DNA of 42,932 nt from a virus: positions 1 through 42,932 of IMG/VR virus record IMGVR_UViG_3300036822_000040. The stretch is one strand, 5' to 3'. The position numbers were made by a program, and so were the translations under genes. The notes under the pieces are model-generated. The model had not been told where the DNA came from. It saw only the letters and a list, made by a program, of their open reading frames with translations, and searched no databases. This document shows, piece by piece, positions 21,629 through 29,225 of this stretch (positions within the stretch are counted from its first letter, which is position 1; every line of letters starts with the position of its first letter).

Positions 21629-23278
21629 TCACGCCCCGAAGAGCGTGTTGAGGTGCGCGGTCAGGTGAACGCGCTGGATAACAAAGTCAGGCGAATTCGA
21701 TTGCAAGTCAAGTGCGCCCCAAATCCCGTGTCCTTCGAGTGGAAATGGGATGAGCTTGTGCTTGACGCCGCGCGTCAGTTCGAAATCGAGGCTTTGCCGG
21801 CCTCCGGGGACCCCGCCGTCGCCGGTTTCGAGCGTTCCGTTGATGGAAACGCCTAATCCGCTCTTGTCAGTCAATTCGGCATACGCCCGTATCCAGTTTT
21901 TGACGGTCAGTTGCGATAATCCCTGTCCGCGAAACTGTTTGGTGACAAGCCGCTTGATTAACGTCGCGTCAGGTTGGGCGAATAGCCTCCAGAGATGAAC
22001 TCCATCGGTTCCGTAGGCGTATTCACAACTGTCTTGCTGGTAAGTGCCGATATTTGTCAATTCAACCCCTTGACTGGCGACAGACCAGAATTCTTTGCCG
22101 CGTTGTGGGTGCCACATGAGTAAAAGGTTTCGTGTGACGCCAAACGGGTCTTTAAAACGTCCGTTGACGAGCAAAACCCGAAATCCGTGCATACAGACGG
22201 TGGCGAAGGTCGGCAGATAGAGCGAAGTGTCGAGCGTGTTCCAAATATTGATGGTCTTGTCGCCAATCGGCTGCGCGTCCGCGCCCTGCATCAAATAGAA
22301 GCCGGCCATGTTGAACAGGATCATATTTCGGCCAAGAACGCCGACAGGCCTCGGGAAACGCTGCCCGGTCTGCGGATCGATGTTTTCGTAAGTGAAATTG
22401 GTCGTATACGGGCTTTCCACCGTTCCGGAGCCGCTGAGTTGCAGATTGGCGATCAGGTCGGTCGAACTGTCGCCGTAGACGAACAAGTATCCGGACGCCG
22501 CGTGCAAATCGACGTAGGAGTAGACCAGCTTGTCGCCAAAGTAGCCAAACGAGCCGCCGCCGTTGGTGGTCGAAAAATCGGCTCCATTCGACGGCGCGGA
22601 GAAGGAAATCACGTCCTTTCCGGCTATCCATAAGCGCGACTGATACACCTCCATCGCATAGATGCCCGGCAGTCCGATGGGCATGTTTGGCGGCGTCGCG
22701 CCGGGGTTCGTTTCCTGAAGGTCGGTGAGCCAGTCCGGAGCCGGTTGGCCCGGCGCGGTCAGCGTCGCCCCGTCCCATGCGTACAGGCCTCCGGGCGGGC
22801 CGCCGCCGGCTTGCTCCGGGGAGCCGAATAGCACGCCGCCCTGCTGCCCTGCCTGTGAGCCATAGAACTGGGGCCGCCAGACCTTGGCGGAGGCCCAGTA
22901 TTGCGGACCTATCGGGTTCCAAATTTGCCCTTTGCTGCGCAGCAATCCGCGAGCGGTGGTGTTAAGGTCAACTTCGTCAACTGTTCCGTCTGACAAGAAC
23001 ATCCAACCCATTGCGCCGGGTGGCGGCGCGGAGAATTGCGGGGTTTGGTTCCCATAAAAACCGAAGAAAGTACGAAGTATTGTTGTACCGCTTGGAGCGG
23101 TGTAGACTAGCGGGCCTCTGCCCCAACAAGCCCGTAGTGAGCCGGGACCCATTGAAAACAGGTTTTCATTCCAAAATTCTTCTTGGTCATCGATTGACCC
23201 TTGCTCAACCTGTTGATTGAGGCCCTTCCATTGTTCGAGCGTCATCAACTCCGGAGGGTTGTCGGATTGCGTGGGCAT
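21629..23278 (-). CDS. Tail hub/packaged-DNA stabilisation protein, beta-propeller type
   Basis: 549 residues from the ATG at 23278 (GGAG upstream); a TTG at 23296 is possible. Repeated strand-turn units (YAWDGATL, LWIAGKDVISFS, YLFVYGDSSTDLI, YAYGTDGVHLWRLF) resemble the beta-propeller of podovirus tail/plug proteins such as those that close the portal channel after packaging. Function by resemblance and by place next to the adaptor gene. Confidence 0.6.
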   Translation of the reverse strand: MPTQSDNPPELMTLEQWKGLNQQVEQGSIDDQEEFWNENLFSMGPGSLRACWGRGPLVYTAPSGTTILRTFFGFYGNQTPQFSAPPPGAMGWMFLSDGTVDEVDLNTTARGLLRSKGQIWNPIGPQYWASAKVWRPQFYGSQAGQQGGVLFGSPEQAGGGPPGGLYAWDGATLTAPGQPAPDWLTDLQETNPGATPPNMPIGLPGIYAMEVYQSRLWIAGKDVISFSAPSNGADFSTTNGGGSFGYFGDKLVYSYVDLHAASGYLFVYGDSSTDLIANLQLSGSGTVESPYTTNFTYENIDPQTGQRFPRPVGVLGRNMILFNMAGFYLMQGADAQPIGDKTINIWNTLDTSLYLPTFATVCMHGFRVLLVNGRFKDPFGVTRNLLLMWHPQRGKEFWSVASQGVELTNIGTYQQDSCEYAYGTDGVHLWRLFAQPDATLIKRLVTKQFRGQGLSQLTVKNWIRAYAELTDKSGLGVSINGTLETGDGGVPGGRQSLDFELTRGVKHKLIPFPLEGHGIWGALDLQSNSPDFVIQRVHLTAHLNTLFGA

Positions 23279-23306
23279 TGACAACCACTCCGTCAATCGC
23301 TATGTG

Positions 23307-23474
23307 TTACATGCTTGCGGCAACCCCGACAGATACCAAGCGGGGTGATCGAAACGCCGTCACAGAGACGGCGGGCCGTGGACAACTTGGTACTCTGCGC
23401 CGTACATGCCCAAGCACGAGATAGGCTCCGGCGCTTCTCTGGTAGTCCTGCCCGATCTGCCGCAAGCACCTCAC
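23307..23474 (-). CDS. Possible small coupled ORF
   Basis: 55 residues from a GTG overlapping the adaptor stop (GTGA). Arg/Val-rich with no recognisable motif. It fills an otherwise empty gap between the adaptor and tail genes. It may not be expressed. Confidence 0.3.
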   Translation of the reverse strand: MRCLRQIGQDYQRSAGAYLVLGHVRRRVPSCPRPAVSVTAFRSPRLVSVGVAASM

Positions 23475-24205
23475 GCGCTCCGCAGCGTCGCCCCGTAGGC
23501 GTTCATCACCAGTTGCGGACAGACGACGGCGGCGCACATGGGCAAGTCGGTGTTGAATAGTTCCGCCATGCTCTGCGCGTCTTCCTTGCGCTGTTGCTGG
23601 ATGAGCGCGAGGCAGGCCGCCCAATAGCTCACCGCGTCCGCCCATGGGTAGGAGATTGGCTCGACATCGTTGTCGGTTAGGAGCGGCTTGGGGATCAGCG
23701 TCAGGTCCACCTCAAGCGGCGCGGCAATCGAGGGGATCGGCGCGAGGTACAGGGCTCCCAAAGGGCCTTCGCCATATTGTGCGTACCACCCCGGTTGCGA
23801 AATGGTCCCGTAGAACGTGCCGCCGTAAATCCGAAAGCGGGCCTGAAAGTCGGTCCACACGATCCGCTTCCACATGGGCTTCCAAGTCCCCTGCCGGATC
23901 GCCCAATTCCCATTGTCGTCTTGCTGCCAAGCGCCGCCGATGCCGATGGCAAGCGATCTGCATGACAGGATGGATTGGGCTTGCGGGCAGACTTGCATGG
24001 CTAGCGCGTTCCATGCGGCGAAGGGATATTTTTCTTGGCCGGGGACGGTTTGGGTGCCGGGCGGCATGACACGTATGCAGCCTGACACTGCGGCGATGCG
24101 TCGTCTGGCGCGGTTGATATAGCCGGTCAGGCGAGGGATCGTGAAGAACTGCGCCCCGCTGTCGTTGAGGTGGCCTTGGACTTCATCGATATATTGCGCG
24201 AGCAT
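23471..24205 (-). CDS. Head-tail adaptor protein
   Basis: 244 residues. N-terminal helices with FFTIPRLTGYINRARRRIA, then the beta-rich middle (GTFYGTISQPGWY, PLEVDLTLIPKPLL) and C-terminal helices (YPWADAVSYWAACLALIQQQR) fit the phage adaptor family that connects portal to tail in short-tailed phages. Its place between capsid-module and tail genes supports this. Confidence 0.7.
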   Translation of the reverse strand: MLAQYIDEVQGHLNDSGAQFFTIPRLTGYINRARRRIAAVSGCIRVMPPGTQTVPGQEKYPFAAWNALAMQVCPQAQSILSCRSLAIGIGGAWQQDDNGNWAIRQGTWKPMWKRIVWTDFQARFRIYGGTFYGTISQPGWYAQYGEGPLGALYLAPIPSIAAPLEVDLTLIPKPLLTDNDVEPISYPWADAVSYWAACLALIQQQRKEDAQSMAELFNTDLPMCAAVVCPQLVMNAYGATLRSA

Positions 24206-24211
24206 GGCCCA

Positions 24212-24787
24212 TCACTTACCACGCTTCGCCGTCTTGTGCTTCGGTGCTGGATGGCTGTGGCTGTGGCTGTGGTGGGAGCGGGGCGGGATCGTTCCGCTGC
24301 CGCTATGCACGATCCGCGTCGGCTCGGCTGGCGGGTCCGTCGCTTCTTGGTCGAGCGGCGGCTCGTCAAGCGGCGGCGCGATGACCGGCCCCACGGTGTT
24401 GGTGGCGGCTGTCACGGACCCGTCTTGGTTGGTTCCGGTCAGATTGCCGCCGATCATGTTGCCGACATCGCTTTGTTGCAGCACATAGCTCGTTGTCACC
24501 GCTCCGGGGATCACAACGCCAGCGCTTGTCCATTCGCGAGTGAAGGTTGGACTGCCTGTCCACTGTCCGTTTTGCATCACCAACGTTGACCCGACTGCGA
24601 GGTCCGTCAGTATGGCGATATTCGGCGCTTGCGTGTTAACCGGAGGGGTTGGCGTCACCGCCGCCACAAGCTCGACCATGCCGCCGGGCGACGGCGGGTG
24701 ATACATCCAAACTCCGCCATCCGATGAGAGAGCGACTTGGCCGGTGGACAGCGGCAGATAGTCTTCGATGGCGTTGATCGGGGTCAT
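24212..24787 (-). CDS. Virion protein with Ig-like domain and His-rich tail
   Basis: 191 residues from the ATG at 24787 (ATGA overlap upstream). Residues about 60-130 (VGSTLVMQNGQWTGSPTF...VTTSYVLQQSDVGN) look like an immunoglobulin-like fold often used for capsid decoration and carbohydrate contact. The C-terminus is Pro-rich, then His/Ser-rich (SHHSHSHSH) and basic. Located just past the capsid genes. Confidence 0.55.
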   Translation of the reverse strand: MTPINAIEDYLPLSTGQVALSSDGGVWMYHPPSPGGMVELVAAVTPTPPVNTQAPNIAILTDLAVGSTLVMQNGQWTGSPTFTREWTSAGVVIPGAVTTSYVLQQSDVGNMIGGNLTGTNQDGSVTAATNTVGPVIAPPLDEPPLDQEATDPPAEPTRIVHSGSGTIPPRSHHSHSHSHPAPKHKTAKRGK

Positions 24788-25242
24788 GCGGCCTCCGCAA
24801 GGCTTGCCGGGGTCCACGGCAATTGCGGGATATTAGGCGCGGTCGAAATGGTGATTGGCTCAGTTCCCGGCGTTGTCGGCAAAGGCAGCGGGACAGGCGG
24901 CGGCGGTTGCACGGCGCTGTAAACGATGGGTGGGCTTGGGCCGGGAGCGGTGAAGGCCGGGAACAGACTAGCCGCAGTCGGAACGGTCGCAGAGCCCGTC
25001 GCGTATTGGGGCTGTGGGTAGCCGGCCACGCTCGGCGGGACCGCTGCCGGCGGTACGACCGGGGTCGGGAAGGGCGCATTTCCACCCATCCCGACTTGCG
25101 GTGGCGGTAGCCACGTCCCGGCGCTTCCGAGAGGAAAGCTAGGGGGTAGACTTTCCCCTCCAGAAACGATGACCGGCTGCGGAATGCCCGCGATGGACGG
25201 CGGGACCGGAGCCGAAACGATTGGAGGCGTGCCGTTGCTCAT
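24784..25242 (-). CDS. Proline-rich virion protein
   Basis: 152 residues, over a quarter proline, mostly extended and disordered; a run of PPPPVPLPLP-like sequence near 115. ATGA overlaps on both sides show translational coupling in the capsid-tail operon. Function unknown; perhaps a spacer or decoration protein. Confidence 0.55.
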   Translation of the reverse strand: MSNGTPPIVSAPVPPSIAGIPQPVIVSGGESLPPSFPLGSAGTWLPPPQVGMGGNAPFPTPVVPPAAVPPSVAGYPQPQYATGSATVPTAASLFPAFTAPGPSPPIVYSAVQPPPPVPLPLPTTPGTEPITISTAPNIPQLPWTPASLAEAA

Positions 25243-25757
25243 ACCGAGAACGCCTGTGTGATGGTGGAAGTGCCGCCGCCTACGATGACGACGTTCTGAC
25301 CGTCAGCAAGGACGGTTCCGTTTTGACCGGGCTGTAGGAGCGTTGAACACGGCGCATTGACGAAATTCCATCCAGAGAAATTTGGAGGAACGCGACCGGG
25401 CAGGGGCCTGATCGGCCCGTCTGTGCTGCCGGATTTGCGCTGCCATGCCCGCCAGCATTCAAGATATTGGTCGTGGGTTGGGCGGGTCCAAGGCTGGCCG
25501 GGAGGACAGGATTGCCCTGACCACCATTGCTGTTGGCCGGGCAAACGCCCTGTTCCCATTTGATGACGAGGTTGAGTGTAGGCCGAGGCCTGCGCGGACG
25601 GAAAATACATGACAACGCTGTTAACGCCAGTCGTAACGATCCATGCACCCTTGGGCAGGACACAACCACACGAACCGGGAGTGACCGTATGCGGCGCTCC
25701 GAAGGGCGAGAGGGAAGCTCCCGGCGGGCCGGGAGGCCATGCCGAGACGGGAAGCAT
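25239..25757 (-). CDS. Hypothetical virion protein
   Basis: 172 residues; Pro/Trp/Gly-rich N-terminal part and a C-terminal beta-like segment (GTVLADGQNVVIVGGGTSTI). No family recognised. It follows the capsid gene, with its start overlapping the capsid stop by one base. Confidence 0.55.
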   Translation of the reverse strand: MLPVSAWPPGPPGASLSPFGAPHTVTPGSCGCVLPKGAWIVTTGVNSVVMYFPSAQASAYTQPRHQMGTGRLPGQQQWWSGQSCPPGQPWTRPTHDQYLECWRAWQRKSGSTDGPIRPLPGRVPPNFSGWNFVNAPCSTLLQPGQNGTVLADGQNVVIVGGGTSTITQAFSV

Positions 25758-26773
25758 TAGAAGGGTGCGCCTCCGGTGATGCCTTCCATGATCACGCCAG
25801 TAGACGGCTTACTGCAAACCAGATTGAGCGCAGTGAGCGATAGGCCCACGCTCGCAATCTGGCCTTGCGGGATCGTGGAATACCAGCCGGTCCACGCAAA
25901 ATTGGCGTCCTCGTGAACAACCAACGTGATGTACTTGGAGTTGAAGCCAAAGGCCGTCCCCTGCGGGCAGTTTAAATCGAAGAACAGAGGGGTATCCCCC
26001 AGTAACAATCCACGAAAACCTGAGTTAACCGGATCGTCTTTACCCCAACGGGAGCTTGGGTCGTTGTTATAACGCTCGACGGCCATGAAGTCAGTGAGCA
26101 ACGTCGTCCAATCCTCGACCGACATGACCATGAAATCCAGCGCCTCGCCGCCGCTGTTCTTGACCGCCGCCAGCATGTTGGGAATGAACGCCGCCCGCGT
26201 CAGGACCGCGCCAGCCGCCGGGATCGAGAGGCCCGCCCAATCGGGATAGCCGGTCGCGCCCGTCCTCGCCAAGCCGCCGTAAGCTGTCGTAGTCCCATAG
26301 GCGTCGGCTAGCGAATACATCTGGAGGACGTTGGTCACGGCAGGCCCGAACAAAGCAGTGGAAAGCGCTTGCAGTGAGGAGTTTTTCAAATCGTTGAGCT
26401 TGAGCATGAGACGCGAGGCGACCGCAATCGCGTCCTGTGTCACCAGTTGCTCTAAGCCAAGCGACGAAACTGGCGTGGCGAGACAACACATGTTGAACTC
26501 GGCGTTCACGGTCGCGGCCACGTCTTGAGGGAGGTTGAATTGCCCCGCCGGCCCAATCCAGCTTGACTGGACGTACTGTCCGGTCTGCACGGGTTGGGTG
26601 TAAGGCGAAACGCCGCCTGACGCACGAATTGCATTACGAAGCAAAAGCGCCAGAAGCGGATTTTGCTTGTAAATCAGAATGACAACCATCTGCGCAAAGA
26701 CGCGCCGTACAGTCGCCTCTAGCTCAAGGCCGATTGGCCCCGAGGGGATGATGCCAGCGCCGAGTTGCGGCAT
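25757..26773 (-). CDS. Major capsid protein (probable)
   Basis: 338 residues; preceded by a strong GAGGAAGG ribosome site, as expected for the most abundant protein. It has helical and strand patterns (LLRNAIRASGG, SVEDWTTLLTDFMAVERYNND, GLLLGDTPLFFDLNCP) compatible with the HK97 fold, and lies directly downstream of a scaffold-like gene. Assigned by position, size and pattern; no signature is fully decisive. Confidence 0.7.
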   Translation of the reverse strand: MPQLGAGIIPSGPIGLELEATVRRVFAQMVVILIYKQNPLLALLLRNAIRASGGVSPYTQPVQTGQYVQSSWIGPAGQFNLPQDVAATVNAEFNMCCLATPVSSLGLEQLVTQDAIAVASRLMLKLNDLKNSSLQALSTALFGPAVTNVLQMYSLADAYGTTTAYGGLARTGATGYPDWAGLSIPAAGAVLTRAAFIPNMLAAVKNSGGEALDFMVMSVEDWTTLLTDFMAVERYNNDPSSRWGKDDPVNSGFRGLLLGDTPLFFDLNCPQGTAFGFNSKYITLVVHEDANFAWTGWYSTIPQGQIASVGLSLTALNLVCSKPSTGVIMEGITGGAPF

Positions 26774-26779
26774 GGGACG

Positions 26780-27319
26780 TTACCTTCCTCTTGCGCGTTC
26801 TCCGTCTCTATGGATTGCGCCTAAGATTTCCCGTCTGGCCCACGCTTCTGGGTCGGAAGAAATTTCCTTGAAGTTGTCCGCCTTGTCATGGTTCCAATAT
26901 TGGTTGTCATATGTTGGGTCTGACGTAGGCGGGTTTTTGGCGTGACGATAGCTCGCTGCAACCTCATGATCGGCTACCGCGTGTTCCTCCATCCACTTTT
27001 CAAGATCGGTCAGGCCCTCGTCGGTGAGGCCATAATCTTTCTTCGCCTTAATGCGGCTCTGGTTCCAACTCTCCTGCTCGCGCTTGGTCTTGGCCTCTGC
27101 ATCGGCTTTGCGTTTGTTCTCGTCGTCGGACTTTAACCGCTGGTCGAGCCGTTCCTCCATGTCATAGTCAGGAATTGACAGGTTGGGGTACTTGCGCTTG
27201 ATGAGGCGCTTGGCCTCCTTGTTCAGTTGAGGATCGTTATAGATGCTTTCCACGAAGTCGGCGGTCATCCGCTTGTTCTGAAGGAAGGCGTATTCCTCAT
27301 CCGAGACTTGACGCGGCAT
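26780..27319 (-). CDS. Scaffolding protein candidate
   Basis: 179 residues, highly charged and mostly helical (DENKRKADAEAKTKREQES; LTDLEKWMEEHAV), without cysteines. Acidic-basic helical proteins directly upstream of the capsid gene are usually scaffolds that guide procapsid assembly. No family recognised. Confidence 0.55.
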   Translation of the reverse strand: MPRQVSDEEYAFLQNKRMTADFVESIYNDPQLNKEAKRLIKRKYPNLSIPDYDMEERLDQRLKSDDENKRKADAEAKTKREQESWNQSRIKAKKDYGLTDEGLTDLEKWMEEHAVADHEVAASYRHAKNPPTSDPTYDNQYWNHDKADNFKEISSDPEAWARREILGAIHRDGERARGR

Positions 27320-27322
27320 GGA

Positions 27323-27508
27323 TTAGCTCCGGTTTTCCTTGCCGGTTATGGCCGGCTGCAATGGAACGCCGCCCTCCGGCTTCGGCACCACCTTGGGGAT
27401 CGCGCCCCATTCGGATGTCTCGGATTGCGTGTCCACCTGAAGGATGGTGCGCGGCGGGGTTTCCGGCGGCGTGGTGATCGGCGGGTCGTATGAGCGGTTC
27501 TGCGCCAT
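27323..27508 (-). CDS. Small Pro-rich hypothetical protein
   Basis: 61 residues from the ATG at 27508, preceded by GGAGGAAA. Pro/Thr/Glu-rich (PPITTPPETPPR), likely unstructured. Immediately upstream of the scaffold candidate. Confidence 0.55.
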   Translation of the reverse strand: MAQNRSYDPPITTPPETPPRTILQVDTQSETSEWGAIPKVVPKPEGGVPLQPAITGKENRS

Positions 27509-27528
27509 ATTTTCCTCCAAGGAAATGT

Positions 27529-27559
27529 TGGCTTGTCAACCTATGTGATTGACAAGCCA
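27529..27559. repeat. 11-bp inverted repeat in late operon
   Basis: TGGCTTGTCAA and TTGACAAGCCA form a perfect 11-bp inverted repeat with a 9-base centre, in the gap between two small Pro-rich genes. Half-sites resemble the TTGACAAGTCAA element; could be an operator or an RNA hairpin. The downstream tract has few T residues. Confidence 0.5.
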
Positions 27560-27566
27560 GTTTGGT

Positions 27567-28058
27567 TTAGCTGCGCTTCGGCTGCGCGGGTGGGGTTCCC
27601 GGTCCGCCCTGATCGGGGTACGGCGGCATTGGATGCTCGGGGCGGTGATCGGCGTCGATCACGACGTAGCGGTACATTGCGCCCTTCCCGCCGCCGCCGA
27701 TGAGGACGAGCGCCAGATACTTGCCGCTGACGCCGGGCGGCAACGGAGGCCACACGGTGCCGGGCGGCAAGGCGATTGGGGGCGTCGGCGTTCCGCCGCC
27801 TCCGCCGGGGGTAATCGGGTGCGTCGGCGTTCCATCTCCGGGCAACGGCAACCACGGATGCTCTGGCGTGAGCGGCGGCCAGATGCCCGGAGGCGGAGTG
27901 GGAAGTCCGATGTCGGGATAGCCGGGGCCGGGCCAGATGCCTACGCCCCCTTCATCGACCCCATAGTCTGGATCAACTGGGCCTTCAACGCCCGGAAGCT
28001 CCTGATCGGGATGCCCACCGCGTTTGCGTAGTCTCAAAAACCCACTGACAAACGGCAT
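27567..28058 (-). CDS. Proline/glycine-rich virion-region protein
   Basis: 163 residues from the ATG at 28058 (GAGGAAA upstream). PGP/PPP-rich (IWPPLTPEHPWLPLP, TPGGGGGTPTPP) with a C-terminal strand segment (KYLALVLIGGGGKGAMYRYVVI). Function unknown. Next gene upstream is the PEP-CTERM protein. Confidence 0.55.
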   Translation of the reverse strand: MPFVSGFLRLRKRGGHPDQELPGVEGPVDPDYGVDEGGVGIWPGPGYPDIGLPTPPPGIWPPLTPEHPWLPLPGDGTPTHPITPGGGGGTPTPPIALPPGTVWPPLPPGVSGKYLALVLIGGGGKGAMYRYVVIDADHRPEHPMPPYPDQGGPGTPPAQPKRS

Positions 28059-28076
28059 GACAATTTCCTCCAATGA

Positions 28077-28092
28077 GCCTGTTTATTCAGGC
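28077..28092. terminator. Short hairpin at the end of the PEP-CTERM gene
   Basis: GCCTG-TTTATT-CAGGC overlaps the stop codon. Together with the hairpin upstream of the gene it brackets the PEP-CTERM gene. No U tract, so termination is uncertain. Confidence 0.35.
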
Positions 28093-28659
28093 GATACGCG
28101 GATTATCACGCCTTCGTGAACGCGACGCGAACATGGCGAGGACGCCCGCTCCAATGAGCAACATCGCCCAAGTCGATGCTTCCGGGATCGGGGTGGATGC
28201 GGTGAAGCTGCCGCTGCCGGAAATCAGGTCGCCCGCGCCACCCGCCTGAGTGAAGGCGAGGTCGAGAACGCCCTTGGTGCCTGTAGGGACGCCGGGGCCG
28301 AATAGCGTGCCGCTGCCGGAGAGATCGAGTTCGTCGCCAACGAAGCTGACGCCGCTCGTCTGTGTGGTGTCGTGGAACAGACCGCCGTCCCACGAGATGG
28401 TGATGAACCCGCCAATCGCCGTCGAGAGCGGGTTGGTCATCGTCAGCGTGCTGCCGTTGGAGAGGCCGCCAAGCGGATCAACCACTGCGGCGATAGTCCA
28501 CGTTGTGACGCCAACCGAAGTCGCTGTCGCGAGGTCGCTGGACGGGTTGGCTGTGACGCCCGCCGCGTCGGCGGTAAAGTCGGTGACGGTGACAATCCCC
28601 GCCGCAGCAGGAGCGGTCAAGATGGCGAATAGAGCCGCGCCAAGTAGAAATCTGTTCAT
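28087..28659 (-). CDS. PEP-CTERM sorting-signal surface protein
   Basis: 190 residues. A Sec signal peptide (MNRFLLGAALFAILTAPAAAG), a Gly/Thr/Ser-rich beta-type body, and a C-terminal PEP-CTERM signal: PEA at 159-161, the hydrophobic helix WAMLLIGAGVLAMFA, then SRSRRR. In Gram-negative hosts the exosortase system recognises this signal and processes the protein for surface or extracellular delivery. GGAG before the ATG. It lies inside the capsid-portal operon, bracketed by small hairpins, suggesting an acquired (moron-like) gene. Possible role: altering the host surface or blocking superinfection. Confidence 0.82.
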   Translation of the reverse strand: MNRFLLGAALFAILTAPAAAGIVTVTDFTADAAGVTANPSSDLATATSVGVTTWTIAAVVDPLGGLSNGSTLTMTNPLSTAIGGFITISWDGGLFHDTTQTSGVSFVGDELDLSGSGTLFGPGVPTGTKGVLDLAFTQAGGAGDLISGSGSFTASTPIPEASTWAMLLIGAGVLAMFASRSRRRDNPRIA

Positions 28660-28664
28660 TGCTT

Positions 28665-28686
28665 CACTCCACGCCCAAAAACGGGC
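28665..28686. terminator. Hairpin upstream of the PEP-CTERM gene
   Basis: CGCCC-AAAAAC-GGGCG (plus strand) forms a 5-bp stem; on the minus strand the loop is GTTTTT. It lies just before the PEP-CTERM ribosome site. Together with the hairpin at 28077 it frames the gene. Confidence 0.35.
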
Positions 28687-28698
28687 GAGAAGGTGTTA

Positions 28699-29208
28699 TC
28701 ACGATCCCGGTAAGGGCGTCGAGGGCATGGGCGCATCTGGCGGAACGCCGGGTTTTTGCGTGCCTTTTTGCCCCATGATGCGCGACAAAAGCATGTTCTT
28801 GACGGTATCGCGCATCTGATCGCCAAGCATGGTCTTCTGGATGCCGGCGGCGGGTCCGATGCCGGCTGCGCCGCCGATATGGCGCGAGAGGGTCCCAATC
28901 GTCTTGAACACGTCGCCGTGCAGCTTGTCGCCCGGCTGAAGGCCTAGACCCGCCACCTTCAAGAGGTTGATCGCTTGGATGATCTTGTTGATCGCGTCGG
29001 CTTGGTTGCCGGGGCCGGGCGCTGAGACTTGCGGTCCCATGCGGCTGCGAGCGTAAGCCATCATGCCCGGTCCCATGCCACCGCCACCGCCGAGTGCGCC
29101 AGAAGGAGGTGGGGCGCCGCCCGCCGGGGGAGCTTGTGGGCCGCCAGCGCCCTGACCCGCCGAAGGGTCGTCGTCTGTAGGGTCGCCGCCGCCAAAGGCC
29201 ATAGACAT
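28699..29208 (-). CDS. Hypothetical virion protein downstream of portal
   Basis: 169 residues: Gly/Pro-rich first 60 residues and a helical part (ADAINKIIQAINLLKVAGLGL, DQMRDTVKNMLLSRIMG). No family recognised. Position right after the portal suggests a head-assembly role. Confidence 0.6.
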   Translation of the reverse strand: MSMAFGGGDPTDDDPSAGQGAGGPQAPPAGGAPPPSGALGGGGGMGPGMMAYARSRMGPQVSAPGPGNQADAINKIIQAINLLKVAGLGLQPGDKLHGDVFKTIGTLSRHIGGAAGIGPAAGIQKTMLGDQMRDTVKNMLLSRIMGQKGTQKPGVPPDAPMPSTPLPGS

Positions 29209-29225
29209 GGATGCGAAAATATCCC

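Noticed and set aside
22152-22922. 256-residue leftward ORF
   Set aside because: Alternative-frame shadow of the beta-propeller gene.
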